The notes: a model not told the origin generated them from the letters alone. DNA of 64,000 nt from Phyllobacterium zundukense (GCF_025452195.1 NZ_CP104969.1:1-64000); one strand, 5' to 3'. Positions 43,255 through 52,697 are shown, counted from the stretch's first letter. Made by a program: numbers and translations.

Positions 43255-44415
43255 CTATCGGTTTCTGCTTTGCCGATTGACCGCCGCATTTCTGTCTTGC
43301 ACCTCGCGCAGGTTCGTTTCGCCCGTGTGCGCGTGCGAAAGTTGTGCGGGCGCAGGTGCGATTGAAGTGTTTCCAGAGGAATTTCCCCCGCCACTCCTTC
43401 CCACCATCGCGTTGACGATATTCCTGCTGGCATTGCCCGCGTGAGACGCGAGATTGGTGAACCATTCCTGGCTGCTTGTCGCAATTCGGCCGCTGAGAGG
43501 CACGATCTGAGTAAGCAGGAAGAATCCCGTCAGGCATACGAGCACAAAAGGACCGGCATCTTTCATCGCAGGTATGCTGCCCTTTGCAATGCTCAACACC
43601 AGCGCCTTCACGACATCCTGTATACCGACGTTGTAAAAACCAAGGAAGGTTGTCAGAAAGATCGGTATCAGGATTATCTGGATCGTGCCCGTGAGCCAGC
43701 CGGAAAAGTACCGCGACGGGATTTGGAACATTAGCAACACGATGAAAAATGGAGCGAGCGCAAGCATGATCCACAACGCGACTTTTGCAAACAAGAGGAG
43801 TGCAACGGCGTAGCCGACGAACAAAGCCGCGGCGATCCATACGATTGCTGCCTGCACCGACGAACTCAATGGAACTGTCAACGGATTTTGCGCTGGGCTT
43901 TTTGTTTGAGCAACCGGGTTTGATTTGGCCGGGTTTGGCGGGCTGCCTTCCTCCGGAACCGGTTGAGGCAGGGGGGCGGCAGCCGAAAGTGCTGACTGCT
44001 CGATTTTGGCCGACGCAGTTAGCGCGAAACCGTAGACAGCGTTGAGGTCGTTGGCGAGGGTGCTAAATCCCATGGATTTGCCACTGCGAGGATTGACAAT
44101 ATGATTGAGCATGACGGAACTCACCATGTACGGCGCATTGGTGAACAGTCCGTAGAGCGCGACCTGAAAGGGTCCCCATGCGGTCACGAGCGAGAAAATG
44201 ATGGCTATACGAACGAGCTTGAACACCATGCCGGCGATGCTGTCGCCCCGTCCTTGCCAAAACCGGAATCCCCAGAAGATCAGATAAAGGGTCAACAGCC
44301 CGGCCATGACGGGGGTGAGGTAATAGGCGAAGACGCCGTAGGTCGCCGCCGTAAAATTTGTACCCAGGCTGTCGATGTTACTCGATAGTGCGGCGATAGA
44401 ATTAGCTCCCTCCAC
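43255..44415 (-). CDS. virB6: VirB6-like polytopic inner-membrane T4SS protein
   Basis: A 386-residue TrbL/VirB6 protein with five to six hydrophobic helices (about 25-45, 65-85, 185-245, 250-275, 290-315), a proline-rich loop around 150-180, and a hydrophilic tail. VirB6 forms part of the inner-membrane platform and substrate path. The GTG start at 44415 has GGGGGAG upstream and overlaps the end of the lipoprotein gene by 14 bases. It is the last gene of the operon. Confidence 0.85.
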   Translation of the reverse strand: MEGANSIAALSSNIDSLGTNFTAATYGVFAYYLTPVMAGLLTLYLIFWGFRFWQGRGDSIAGMVFKLVRIAIIFSLVTAWGPFQVALYGLFTNAPYMVSSVMLNHIVNPRSGKSMGFSTLANDLNAVYGFALTASAKIEQSALSAAAPLPQPVPEEGSPPNPAKSNPVAQTKSPAQNPLTVPLSSSVQAAIVWIAAALFVGYAVALLLFAKVALWIMLALAPFFIVLLMFQIPSRYFSGWLTGTIQIILIPIFLTTFLGFYNVGIQDVVKALVLSIAKGSIPAMKDAGPFVLVCLTGFFLLTQIVPLSGRIATSSQEWFTNLASHAGNASRNIVNAMVGRSGGGNSSGNTSIAPAPAQLSHAHTGETNLREVQDRNAAVNRQSRNR

Positions 44416-44614
44416 TGGCTACTCCCCCTTGCGACGGTGGCTGGATAACAATATCGAACGCCTCGTTGACCGGTCGCAGCGGGCCGCAATCGTCAAGCGC
44501 ATAAGACAAGGCCGAGGGGGGCAGGTCGCAAGGCATCTTCAGTTTATGACCGCCCCCGCAAGCCGCGCACAATGCAGCGGCGAAAAGCACGACGCTAACC
44601 GGTATGATTCTCAC
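44402..44614 (-). CDS. Small lipoprotein of the T4SS (VirB7-like or entry-exclusion type)
   Basis: A protein of about 70 residues starting at a GTG (44614) that overlaps the virB4 stop (GTGA) and has GGAG 7 bases upstream. A short charged start, hydrophobic stretch and cysteine (ALCAACGGG) form a lipobox. Two more cysteines follow (MPCDLPPSALSYALDDCG). Position between virB4 and virB6 is where virB5 normally sits. Small lipoproteins here may be VirB7, which ties VirB9 to the outer membrane, or an Eex/TrbK entry-exclusion protein; I cannot decide. Confidence 0.7.
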   Translation of the reverse strand: MRIIPVSVVLFAAALCAACGGGHKLKMPCDLPPSALSYALDDCGPLRPVNEAFDIVIQPPSQGGVASGGS

Positions 44615-47043
44615 GGCCTGTCTCCTTGCCCGCAAAACACCGGCAGCCATTGTTTTGGATCATCCCCGAGCTGCTCACGCAGAACGGTCAGTTCGTGGAT
44701 TGTTTCGGCCCGACCGGACAGCACCTTCAGGAGATCGTCCATGCCATTGAGGCGAAGTCTGGCTATCACAGATTCCTGACCGTGTTTGATCAGAAAGGAG
44801 CGGCTGGCCGGATCCGTTGTCTTGATCCATTCGACTTCCCGCGAGGAGAGCCCGAGCCCGCTGCCGTGACTCTCCAGATCCGCGCGTGGATTGGGAAAGA
44901 AAATATGCGTCGCACTCTGTTCGATCAGCGTGTTGGCGATTTGGGAATTGACGATGTCCGAGGCGCTTTGCGTACCGAAACCGATAATCCCGTTGAATTT
45001 GCGGATCGTCTTCATCTTGTCGCGGATGAAGGTCGCGAACACCGGATCCTCGAGTAGCCGCCAGCCTTCATCGAGAAAGATCAGGACAGGATTGCCGTCG
45101 AGCAATTCGTCCAGCCGATGAAAGATATACATCAGCTCGGCGCTGCGGGTGAGGGGATCGTCCAGGATTTTCGTCATGTCGAAGCCTGAAATCTCCGACC
45201 AAGTGAAACGATCTTGCGGATTGTTGAACAACCAGCCCAGTTGATCAGGGCGGAGCCATTTTTCGAACCGCGCCAAAAGATCGTCATCGCTAGCGCGAAT
45301 CCGGCCACGCAGCAAGGTCGCAAAGGCCGGCAGAGACCGGCTATCCAACCCGGTCGACATGATCTGGCCAATAGCGGCGCGAATGACGCTTTCCTCGCTG
45401 GCAGGCAGCGACAGACCATCTGGACGGCGCAGCATCGACGAAAACAACTGAAACAGAAACTCGCGATTTCCCGCTGTGTCGGGCAGAGCGAGGGGATTGA
45501 AACCAGTCGGCGCACCCGGTTGCAGCACTTCGTAGTTGCCTCCCAGTGCCCGAATGAAAATTTCGCCGCCGCGATCCTTGTCAAAAAAAATGCAGCGCGG
45601 CGTTGGTTTGATACGCTGCGACTGCGCCATCAGAAAGGACAAGGCCACCGTCTTGCCTGAGCCGGATGGTCCGACCATGGTGAAATTACCGAGATCACGG
45701 ACGTGGAAATTAAAGAAATAAGCGCTCTGGCTGGTCGTCTCCAGAAGGGAGATGGCGCTGCCCCAATGATTGCCTTCCTTCTGGCCGCTGGGAAAATTGT
45801 GCAGCGACAGAAACCCGGCAAAATTCTTTGACGAAATCATTGCCGACCGGGCGATATATGAAAAATTGCCAGGCAGCTGCGCCCAGAATGCCGCTTCGCA
45901 ATTCAGATCCTCGCGCAGCCAGATGATGGATTGATCAGTGAGAGTAGCGCCAACGGAGCGAATGCAGCGATCGAGCTCAGCCTTGTCGTCGCCGAGACAC
46001 ATCACCGACAGGTGATGTTCTCCGTAGATGGAGCGCGAGCTCAGAAGCTCATCGCGTGCCCCGGCGAGCTGGTTCCCGACAATCGAACCAGCCTCATCTG
46101 CCATGGAAATCTGGCGATAGACACGCTCCATCTGGTTCTGCGCCACAGGCTTGTCGACAATGGAAAAACTCTGGCTGACGATAAATTCATGCGGAACCTT
46201 CAGCAACCCGTCGAGCAGGAGAGGTCCCGTATAGGATGGGTATTCGCGCACCGACAGCATGGCGCCGAGCCGTGAGTCTCTTGGCGGCGTCGCGCCGACG
46301 AACTCTACCGCATTGCGTCCGAAGTGCAGCCGCTTCATCGCAAGTGCACCATCGAGCGGCATACGCGGCAAACGCATAGAGACCGGATCGAGCCCGTTGA
46401 GTATTTGAACGAGAAATTCCAGCGGCTCGGAGAAATAATTTCCCGGCTCAGGCTCACGGATACCGAGAATACGCGCCTGATAATCCAGCAGGACTTCGCG
46501 CACGCCCAAGACAGCGTCGTGAAGTTCGCGAAGCTCCTCGTCCTCTCCCTGGCGTGCACCCTTTGCCTGATCTTTGACGCCACGGCCAGCAAACAGGCTG
46601 CGCGTAAAGCTGTCGATCAGTCCGACCTGACCGCGCAGAGGCCGGCGTACGACCGTGATATACATGTCATTGACGAACATGCGCCGCTCTTCGAGCTGCG
46701 CCATGTAGCGGCGGTTCAATTCGGCGGCAAATTCACTATCGAATTCGCCCTCGAGCTTCGGCTCGAGCCGGCGCCGGATCATGTGACCATAGACCGCGTA
46801 GCGGCTGCTGCCGAGTGAGCGCAGGATTGTATTACGGCCCTCAAGTTTGCCATTGATCTGCGCCATGTCCGCAGTCTCGAAACAAAAGCCATCGAGCTTG
46901 AGTGTACTTAAGAGCAGCCCATCCTTGGTGCGCAATACCGTGTCATCGACATGGCGTGCGTAGGGCACATGCGTGGCAACCGAACGCTCCCGCTTGGCTT
47001 GCGCTCCAAAACGCATCTCCTTGCGTACCAGACGGGACGTCAT
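44611..47043 (-). CDS. virB4: VirB4 T4SS ATPase
   Basis: An 810-residue VirB4/CagE ATPase starting MTSRLVRKEMRFGAQAKRE. The N-terminal half is the membrane-proximal domain; the C-terminal half holds Walker A GPSGSGKTVAL, Walker B PVLIFLDEGWRLL, and downstream GFGTQSASDIV. It powers pilus assembly and substrate transfer at the inner membrane. The start overlaps the virB3 stop (ATGA). Full length, no truncation. Confidence 0.95.
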   Translation of the reverse strand: MTSRLVRKEMRFGAQAKRERSVATHVPYARHVDDTVLRTKDGLLLSTLKLDGFCFETADMAQINGKLEGRNTILRSLGSSRYAVYGHMIRRRLEPKLEGEFDSEFAAELNRRYMAQLEERRMFVNDMYITVVRRPLRGQVGLIDSFTRSLFAGRGVKDQAKGARQGEDEELRELHDAVLGVREVLLDYQARILGIREPEPGNYFSEPLEFLVQILNGLDPVSMRLPRMPLDGALAMKRLHFGRNAVEFVGATPPRDSRLGAMLSVREYPSYTGPLLLDGLLKVPHEFIVSQSFSIVDKPVAQNQMERVYRQISMADEAGSIVGNQLAGARDELLSSRSIYGEHHLSVMCLGDDKAELDRCIRSVGATLTDQSIIWLREDLNCEAAFWAQLPGNFSYIARSAMISSKNFAGFLSLHNFPSGQKEGNHWGSAISLLETTSQSAYFFNFHVRDLGNFTMVGPSGSGKTVALSFLMAQSQRIKPTPRCIFFDKDRGGEIFIRALGGNYEVLQPGAPTGFNPLALPDTAGNREFLFQLFSSMLRRPDGLSLPASEESVIRAAIGQIMSTGLDSRSLPAFATLLRGRIRASDDDLLARFEKWLRPDQLGWLFNNPQDRFTWSEISGFDMTKILDDPLTRSAELMYIFHRLDELLDGNPVLIFLDEGWRLLEDPVFATFIRDKMKTIRKFNGIIGFGTQSASDIVNSQIANTLIEQSATHIFFPNPRADLESHGSGLGLSSREVEWIKTTDPASRSFLIKHGQESVIARLRLNGMDDLLKVLSGRAETIHELTVLREQLGDDPKQWLPVFCGQGDRP

Positions 47044-47339
47044 GCCTGGTCGCCCGGTGCATAGCTTTTGACGCCCCACAGGACTTTCGATTGTGGCGGG
47101 GTCCGCGCACCTTTGACCCGGAGAATATTGAAAATCTGCTCATCGCGCAGCGTCAGGAAATAGCCGAAACTATGGATCGGCAACACCAGGAATAGCGTGA
47201 AGAGGCTCTTGGTTGCGAGGAAGACCACCGCGGTAACCACCATGTTGAACATGGCATACATGTAGGGCACGCCAAAAAGCGTCGGTGCTCTCGTCAGGGC
47301 TTTGACCAGGGGGGTCATGTCCGGCGCATCCTCGGTCAT
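47040..47339 (-). CDS. virB3: VirB3 T4SS inner-membrane protein
   Basis: A 99-residue protein with two adjacent hydrophobic segments (about 28-62) and the family pattern L-x-x-A-L-T-R-A-P-T-L-F-G-V-P near the N-terminus. VirB3 works with VirB4 at the base of the channel. It begins 5 bases after the virB2 stop and overlaps virB4 by 4 bases. Confidence 0.9.
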   Translation of the reverse strand: MTEDAPDMTPLVKALTRAPTLFGVPYMYAMFNMVVTAVVFLATKSLFTLFLVLPIHSFGYFLTLRDEQIFNILRVKGARTPPQSKVLWGVKSYAPGDQA

Positions 47340-47344
47340 CTATT

Positions 47345-47641
47345 TCAATGACCCAAAGCGCTCTGAAAGAACGCCACGATCTGCGTCGAACCGAACACCA
47401 GCACAATCCCCATAATCACGGAACCGGCGATGCTCCAGGTGAAACGCCCCGACCAGGCGAGGAAGCCGCAGCTGATGACGGCCAGGATTGCGAGCATCGA
47501 GGCAATTGGACCTGTGAGAATCGAAATAAGGGTTTGCAGCACACCTGTCACCGGTTGCAGGCTCTGTGCAAAAGCATCCCCGGCAAAAATCGTGAATGAT
47601 GACGATACGAAAGCTTTGAAAATTGTTGAACGTAAAAACAT
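47345..47641 (-). CDS. virB2: VirB2 T4SS major pilin
   Basis: A 98-residue protein with an N-terminal signal (MFLRSTIFKAFVSSSFTIFAGDAFA, cleavage near AFA), followed by two hydrophobic helices (LISILTGPIASMLAILAVISCGFLAW and SVIMGIVLVFGSTQIVAFF) separated by a short polar loop, the standard pilin plan. The start at 47641 has GGAG 8 bases upstream and lies 4 bases after the virB1 stop. Confidence 0.9.
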   Translation of the reverse strand: MFLRSTIFKAFVSSSFTIFAGDAFAQSLQPVTGVLQTLISILTGPIASMLAILAVISCGFLAWSGRFTWSIAGSVIMGIVLVFGSTQIVAFFQSALGH

Positions 47642-47645
47642 TGAA

Positions 47646-48332
47646 TTACTCCACATGAAGGACAAATCCTTGGGACCACGCTTCTGGACTGCCGTCCTCG
47701 GGCTTTTCTTGTTTGTTTATCGTGCCATTCCCTCGCGCCTTGGCTGCCGGCCTTTCAAGCGGTTTCCAACCATAGAGATCGGTGAGAATGGCAGAGACGT
47801 ACCGAACGGTTTCCGGATAAAGTGGAACTCCGCGGCTTTGCTCGACAGCCCCTTCACCGGCATTGTAGGCTGCAAGCACATAGAGCGCGTTTTGGTATTT
47901 TTTCTGCAGCAGACGCAGATAACGGATCGCGCCGCGCACATTGTCTTCAGGATCGCAGATATCGACATCGAAACGCTTCGCCGTTCCCGGCATCAATTGC
48001 ATCAAGCCGACCGCGCCTGCACTTGAGATGCTGTTCATGCGAAAGCCACTCTCTTGGCGGGCGATGGCCAGCACGAGATCAGGGTCGAAGCGTTCCTCTC
48101 CGGCAATCTTGCGAACAATGGCCTCGCCCTGAAATGCATCGATTGGAGAAGCATGTTTGCAGACCGCTGCCGCAGGGGGCTGCGGTGGCAACGCGGCGTC
48201 CTGGTTCGAAGCCCCGTCGTCCTGAATCACTGTAACCTTCAGAGGCTGTTCGCCGGACGCGGCATGTCCGGCGCTGCCAAAGGCTGACCCGAAAGCAATG
48301 GTGATAGCCGAAAGCAGAATATTCCTGTTCAT
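47646..48332 (-). CDS. virB1: VirB1 lytic transglycosylase
   Basis: A 228-residue periplasmic protein: signal peptide (about 1-24, ending HAA), a linker, and an SLT domain (about 65-190) with the catalytic glutamate in ARQESGF, then GLMQLMPGTA and AAYNAGEG. It opens the peptidoglycan for the secretion channel. It lies after virB11 rather than at the head of the operon; the ATGA overlap with virB11 indicates coupling. Confidence 0.92.
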   Translation of the reverse strand: MNRNILLSAITIAFGSAFGSAGHAASGEQPLKVTVIQDDGASNQDAALPPQPPAAAVCKHASPIDAFQGEAIVRKIAGEERFDPDLVLAIARQESGFRMNSISSAGAVGLMQLMPGTAKRFDVDICDPEDNVRGAIRYLRLLQKKYQNALYVLAAYNAGEGAVEQSRGVPLYPETVRYVSAILTDLYGWKPLERPAAKARGNGTINKQEKPEDGSPEAWSQGFVLHVE

Positions 48333-49444
48333 TGGCTGCGCCCTATCGAAACAATACCGGCGTTCTCGAATCTGGTTAGATCGTTGCTCGCAAGTGCGAC
48401 CGGTCGCTGCAAATTGGCTCGCACGAAGGGATCGTAGAAAATCTCTGTGACAACGCCGGGTCGGCCATTTCGACGGCCAAGCTGGATGACCAGTGGCAAT
48501 GTCGTGCGCAACGTATCGACGATCTCGGTCTTGCTTAGACCGAGCCCGCCGCCGGCGCCGCTTTGCATAATGAGGAGCGCCAACCGCGTGTAGGCGGCAG
48601 ACGGAGAGTTCGCATGAACCGTCGAGAGCGAGCCGGGGTGGCCGGTATTGATTGCCTGGAGAAAGTCCAGCGCTTCGCCACCGCGTACTTCGCCAAGCAG
48701 CAATCGATCCGGCCGCATGCGTAGGGACGCCTCGACCAGGTGACGCGGCTCGATGCGGGCGATATTTTGATTGCCGCGCGTTGCGATAAGACGGACATGG
48801 TTCTCCTGCGGAGGCGTCAGTTCCGGAGTATCCTCGATGGTAATCAGTCGCTCGTGCGCCGGGATCTCCTGCATCAGCGCATTCAGAAAGGTTGTCTTAC
48901 CAGACCCCGTACCGCCAGAAACCATAATGGACACGCGCCGTTGCACAGCTTCACGCAAAAACGTCCAGATATCCCCCGCAGCGAGCAATTTGCACAGAAT
49001 GCCTTCGTCGTCCGTAAACTGATGCGCACTGTCCGTCACCAGAGCAGAGTCGAGCGCCCCTGAAGCTGCGTAGTCGGAAAGGAAGAGCCTGCGCGCGACC
49101 TGCCGGCGGAGAACAATAGCGCCCCCTTGCGGCGCGGCGGGCGGTAGTACAACCTGAATACGCGCGCCATCCGGTAGCGCGGCCGACAATAGCGGCTCTT
49201 CGTCGTTGACGAATTGGTGACTTGCCGCGGCGACGCGTTCCGCCATGAAGCGGATCCTTTCGGCCGTCAGTTCCGGCATCGCATGGCGCACCATCGCCGC
49301 ACCCGAGCTTCCCCCTGCATGTTCGATGAACACGGCGCCCGGCTGATTGATGCATATCTCGACGACATCCGGTGTCTGAAGAAAGTGCCGCAACGGGGCA
49401 AACGCCAAATCGATCAATTCGGAGAGGGGCGCTGCAAGGCTCAC
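48329..49444 (-). CDS. virB11: VirB11 T4SS traffic ATPase
   Basis: A 371-residue hexameric ATPase. Walker A is GGTGSGKTTFL, the Asp box is TIEDTPEL, Walker B lies in DRLLLGEVRGGEAL, and the His box includes GHPGSLSTVHANSP. The GTG start overlaps the virB10 stop (GTGA). It switches the machine between pilus building and substrate transfer in the family model. Confidence 0.94.
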   Translation of the reverse strand: MSLAAPLSELIDLAFAPLRHFLQTPDVVEICINQPGAVFIEHAGGSSGAAMVRHAMPELTAERIRFMAERVAAASHQFVNDEEPLLSAALPDGARIQVVLPPAAPQGGAIVLRRQVARRLFLSDYAASGALDSALVTDSAHQFTDDEGILCKLLAAGDIWTFLREAVQRRVSIMVSGGTGSGKTTFLNALMQEIPAHERLITIEDTPELTPPQENHVRLIATRGNQNIARIEPRHLVEASLRMRPDRLLLGEVRGGEALDFLQAINTGHPGSLSTVHANSPSAAYTRLALLIMQSGAGGGLGLSKTEIVDTLRTTLPLVIQLGRRNGRPGVVTEIFYDPFVRANLQRPVALASNDLTRFENAGIVSIGRSQ

Positions 49445-50802
49445 GGCGTGTCCCCTTTGTAAACTGGCTGTATACCTTCTCCTGTATCCCAGCCGCGTCC
49501 CTTCTTTAGCTCCTTGAGCTTCTGCATGACCGGATCCGGGTAAAGATCGGAGAAATCGAGATCGCGCCGCACGAAAATTGACACCGGTGTTCCCTGATCA
49601 ATGGTAATGGTCGGTGGAATATTGATCTGCGCCTTCAGGGCCTCTTGGGCGAGCTGCGTGAAATTCTGGACCGCGAGCGCCGCCCCTTGCATCGCGAGAT
49701 CGTTGCCTGCATTGTTGTCATCAGGATAGATGGTATTAACCGTTATCTTACCGGTGGCTGGGTCGGTCGTCGTCGTCTGGATGGGCCCGCCATAAGTTCG
49801 GTTCCGCGTCCCGCCACCACCCGCAGCAATTAACTGTGTGCCAGCACTGATAATGCTCAACACGCCAGCGGCGCCAAACCGCTTCAGATAGTGGTTGTTG
49901 ACATCACCGGCAGATCCCGACCGACCGAGTTCATCGGTGCCGATCGAACCGAGATTCATTGAAACGCCGTCAGCACGCAGGAGCCGCGTCCAGACGATGA
50001 AGGCGCGGGTCTGACCCTGTGCAACGCCGGCATTGTATTCGCCGATCATGCGCGATGCAGCAGGGATTAGAATCCGTCTTCCATCGAACGACCATATATC
50101 CTCGGTGGTCACCGCCCGCACCATGCCAGGCAGATCCGTCTGCACGGCAGTTTCGAGAACGCCGCGGATCATCGTTCCCTGCGGCACAAGTGCATCGATG
50201 CGCTTTGTCCGTTCGGCCTTTGCAACTTCAACCGGCTTGGTGGCCATGGCAGACAAAAACTGCCCGTTGGGATTGGCGTCCTGGAATGTAGCGGCTGCTT
50301 TCTCCGCATCCATCGGTGGTTTTGGCTGCTCGCCAGCGAGTTCTCCGCTCTGACCGGTTTCGGTCACGACCATCGGCGAGCGATAGCGCTCCCACCTTTT
50401 CTCATCAGTTTCGGATTCCCGCGCCAGCCGCTCCGCCTCCGCCATTCGCCGGGCTTCCTCCTCCGCTTGCAGTCGTGCCCGTTCAGCAGAGGCATCTGCA
50501 TCGGTCGGCGATGGCTGCTGCACCTCTGGTGTAGGCTCCGGCGCGGGAGGTGGTTCTTTGACTGCGGGAGGAACGGCCAATTGGACTTTGCCGACCGGCG
50601 ACAGCAAGTTCTCATCACCGGTATCGACATTATCAGGAGTTGACGGCCGCTGGAGCCAGAAGGGCATAGCCAGCAACGGCAGACAGACCAACGTGAACAG
50701 CGCGATCAAGGCTGCCTTGCTCAAACCGCGCTTCGGCTCGGCAAGCTTCGATCGTGCGGCTTCTTCGAGTTCTACGTTGAGATGGTAATCGGGATCAGGC
50801 AT
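49441..50802 (-). CDS. virB10: VirB10 T4SS core complex protein
   Basis: A 453-residue protein: cytoplasmic N-terminus, one membrane helix at about 28-48, a proline-rich periplasmic stretch (about 75-110) and a charged helical segment. The conserved C-terminal domain (about 205-440) has VPQGTMIRGVLETAVQTDLPG, RAFIVWTRLLRADG and DQGTPVSIFVRRDLDF. It spans both membranes and forms the outer-membrane channel with VirB9 and VirB7. Confidence 0.95.
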   Translation of the reverse strand: MPDPDYHLNVELEEAARSKLAEPKRGLSKAALIALFTLVCLPLLAMPFWLQRPSTPDNVDTGDENLLSPVGKVQLAVPPAVKEPPPAPEPTPEVQQPSPTDADASAERARLQAEEEARRMAEAERLARESETDEKRWERYRSPMVVTETGQSGELAGEQPKPPMDAEKAAATFQDANPNGQFLSAMATKPVEVAKAERTKRIDALVPQGTMIRGVLETAVQTDLPGMVRAVTTEDIWSFDGRRILIPAASRMIGEYNAGVAQGQTRAFIVWTRLLRADGVSMNLGSIGTDELGRSGSAGDVNNHYLKRFGAAGVLSIISAGTQLIAAGGGGTRNRTYGGPIQTTTTDPATGKITVNTIYPDDNNAGNDLAMQGAALAVQNFTQLAQEALKAQINIPPTITIDQGTPVSIFVRRDLDFSDLYPDPVMQKLKELKKGRGWDTGEGIQPVYKGDTP

Positions 50803-50803
50803 C

Positions 50804-51613
50804 TCACCTCATCCTTGTGTCGGAGGAGTTGCTGGTAGCGGCGGCAACCGGGACGCTTTTTTTCAAGTTGAAAAGGCAGAGCGCATAATCGCTGCGCCGC
50901 AACATCCATTGCCTGGCGATCTTGTCGACGACTATATAATCTCCCTCACGGCGGAAGTTGGCGAGTATCTCGCGCTTTCCACCTTCGACGATGAAGATGG
51001 CAGGGATATCACCTTCAAAGCGAAACCAGGTCTTCACACCATCGTCAAAAGCGTTCGTCGGTTTGAGTTCGCTGTCGCCGCGGAAACTATAGTTGGTATT
51101 GGTATCTTGAAACTGGAAATTGTCGCGGTTCGGCTCCGAAACAAGCCGTTGTGCTTCGGCCAGAAGCTTGGAATCGGCTTCTTCATCAGGGTAACGAAAT
51201 TTGACCATGTAGGTCTGATCGCCTTCCGATTCCGGATGGGCGCGCAGGATGAAGGTGTAAACGTGTTTGTCACTCACAACATTCATGTTCGTCGTTGTCT
51301 TCGCTTCGACAGGTTTCAGAAAGATGATGTTGCCACGCTTGTTGGGTTCGATTTTCCACGAAAGGCTATCACCGACCGCCACAGTCTCGATCTTCTCGGC
51401 ATCCCCTAATACGATCATCGTGGAGACGCCGTGGCTTGCGTCGACAGAAACCACATTGGCTGGACTATATATGACCGTCCGGACGCGCGCGTCTGCCGCG
51501 CCACGGCGCGGGGCTATCTCGGCCAGCGCTTGCGTCATCGATCCCGCAAGACTCAGGCCAATCAGTACCAGCCGCATACAGGGCTCGATCGGTGGCAAAA
51601 GCCGTGTGATCAT
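50804..51613 (-). CDS. virB9: VirB9 T4SS core complex protein
   Basis: A 269-residue periplasmic protein. Starting at 51613 it overlaps the virB8 stop (ATGA) and has a signal peptide ending near ALA, followed by EIAPRRGAADARVRTVIYSPANVV. The N-terminal and C-terminal beta domains of VirB9 are both present (VSDKHVYTFILRA; TWFRFEGDIPAIF; YIVVDKIARQWMLRRSD). It binds VirB10, and normally the lipoprotein VirB7. Confidence 0.93.
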   Translation of the reverse strand: MITRLLPPIEPCMRLVLIGLSLAGSMTQALAEIAPRRGAADARVRTVIYSPANVVSVDASHGVSTMIVLGDAEKIETVAVGDSLSWKIEPNKRGNIIFLKPVEAKTTTNMNVVSDKHVYTFILRAHPESEGDQTYMVKFRYPDEEADSKLLAEAQRLVSEPNRDNFQFQDTNTNYSFRGDSELKPTNAFDDGVKTWFRFEGDIPAIFIVEGGKREILANFRREGDYIVVDKIARQWMLRRSDYALCLFNLKKSVPVAAATSNSSDTRMR

Positions 51614-52323
51614 TGCTGGCCACCGCTTGCGGGGACGCTTTCCTGATCGCGGCGGTAATCGATAATCTGGAAACCGAGCGGATTGTCGAAACGCCATTCA
51701 TTGGTCATCGGCTCGCGCGAATAGCGGAAATGCATCAGCGCAACCCAGTGTTCCTCCGGTCCAGTATCCTGGCCTATGCGCTGCGTTGAAAACCGCACGA
51801 TTGCCGTGCGGTTGTTGGGGACCTGCACCGACTTGATGGTCGGCAGCACACGCGTGGCGCTGCCAAAACGGTTTACGGGATTAGCCGGGCTGGACGGCCC
51901 ATAGAGACTAAGAAGGTCGCGCGCGGCGTCGCCGGTAGACAGCATCTGCGCCATGTCGAAATTGTCCTGCACAGCAGAAGGATCGTAGGTCTCCCGTGCT
52001 CTGATGTATCGCACGACATTCATCCTTTTGACGGCCTCGGATTGCGTCAGATCGCCCTCCGCGAGCGGCCGCTTGATCTCCATGAAACCGGTGGTCTTGT
52101 CGACTTCGATGACATAAGGCTCAAAACTCTTCAGCGGCAAAAGCAACGCCAGGCAAGCCATCGCTGTAACCGCGAGCAGTGCGCTGATGCCGGCGACGAT
52201 CCAGGCCACGTGGCGGGAACGTTTGACCGAACGGATGACATCGTTTTCCCAGCGGACCGCTTCGCTAAAATAGCGGGTGTCGAGGCCTGTTTTCTCTTCA
52301 TGATTTGACGCGTGGTCGCTCAT
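51610..52323 (-). CDS. virB8: VirB8 T4SS inner-membrane assembly protein
   Basis: A 237-residue protein with a cytoplasmic N-terminus (about 1-40), one membrane helix (about 42-64) and a periplasmic NTF2-like domain with RYIRARETYDPSAVQDNF and RIGQDTGPEEHWVALMHFRY. VirB8 nucleates assembly of the complex. It is the first gene of this operon, so the order is B8-B9-B10-B11-B1-B2-B3-B4-lipoprotein-B6. Confidence 0.93.
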   Translation of the reverse strand: MSDHASNHEEKTGLDTRYFSEAVRWENDVIRSVKRSRHVAWIVAGISALLAVTAMACLALLLPLKSFEPYVIEVDKTTGFMEIKRPLAEGDLTQSEAVKRMNVVRYIRARETYDPSAVQDNFDMAQMLSTGDAARDLLSLYGPSSPANPVNRFGSATRVLPTIKSVQVPNNRTAIVRFSTQRIGQDTGPEEHWVALMHFRYSREPMTNEWRFDNPLGFQIIDYRRDQESVPASGGQQ

Positions 52324-52697
52324 AGAAAAAAGCTAGAAAATAACGCGAGGCACGCATGCGACACTTGAAATACTGGATTCAAAATCATTCCGCCTAAATC
52401 GGTTGAATTGTACGTCTTACGTTAAAAAATGCGGTTCAAACAAATTCAAAGTCAGTTGAAAATCGACCCTCGTGAAAAGCCTACAACACAATGCGAGTAT
52501 TTAGTTGACCTATTTCTGTCAATGAGACTTAAGTATTATGAAATCGTCGTCCTATGCTACCGAATCTGGAGATTTTAAACGATTTACAGTGAGTTAGGTT
52601 GTATTCTTACCAAGATACCTATCGTTGAAAATATTGAAAAATTCCGGCACGATGCGGCGCCATTATCTTTTGTCAATCAACCGCAACGTGATAACCC
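52324..52697. other. AT-rich divergent promoter region between virB8 and the cyclase gene
   Basis: A 374-base gap without a credible gene, clearly richer in A and T than its flanks. It must carry the promoters of the virB operon (minus) and the cyclase (plus). Several TTCAAA/TTTGAA-type words occur (for example around 52370 and 52436-52456), but no palindrome is good enough to name an operator. Confidence 0.5.

Noticed and set aside
44611-47043. A hidden virB5 within or next to virB4
   Set aside because: virB3, virB4 and the lipoprotein gene overlap or abut, leaving no room, and virB4 is a full-length single protein.
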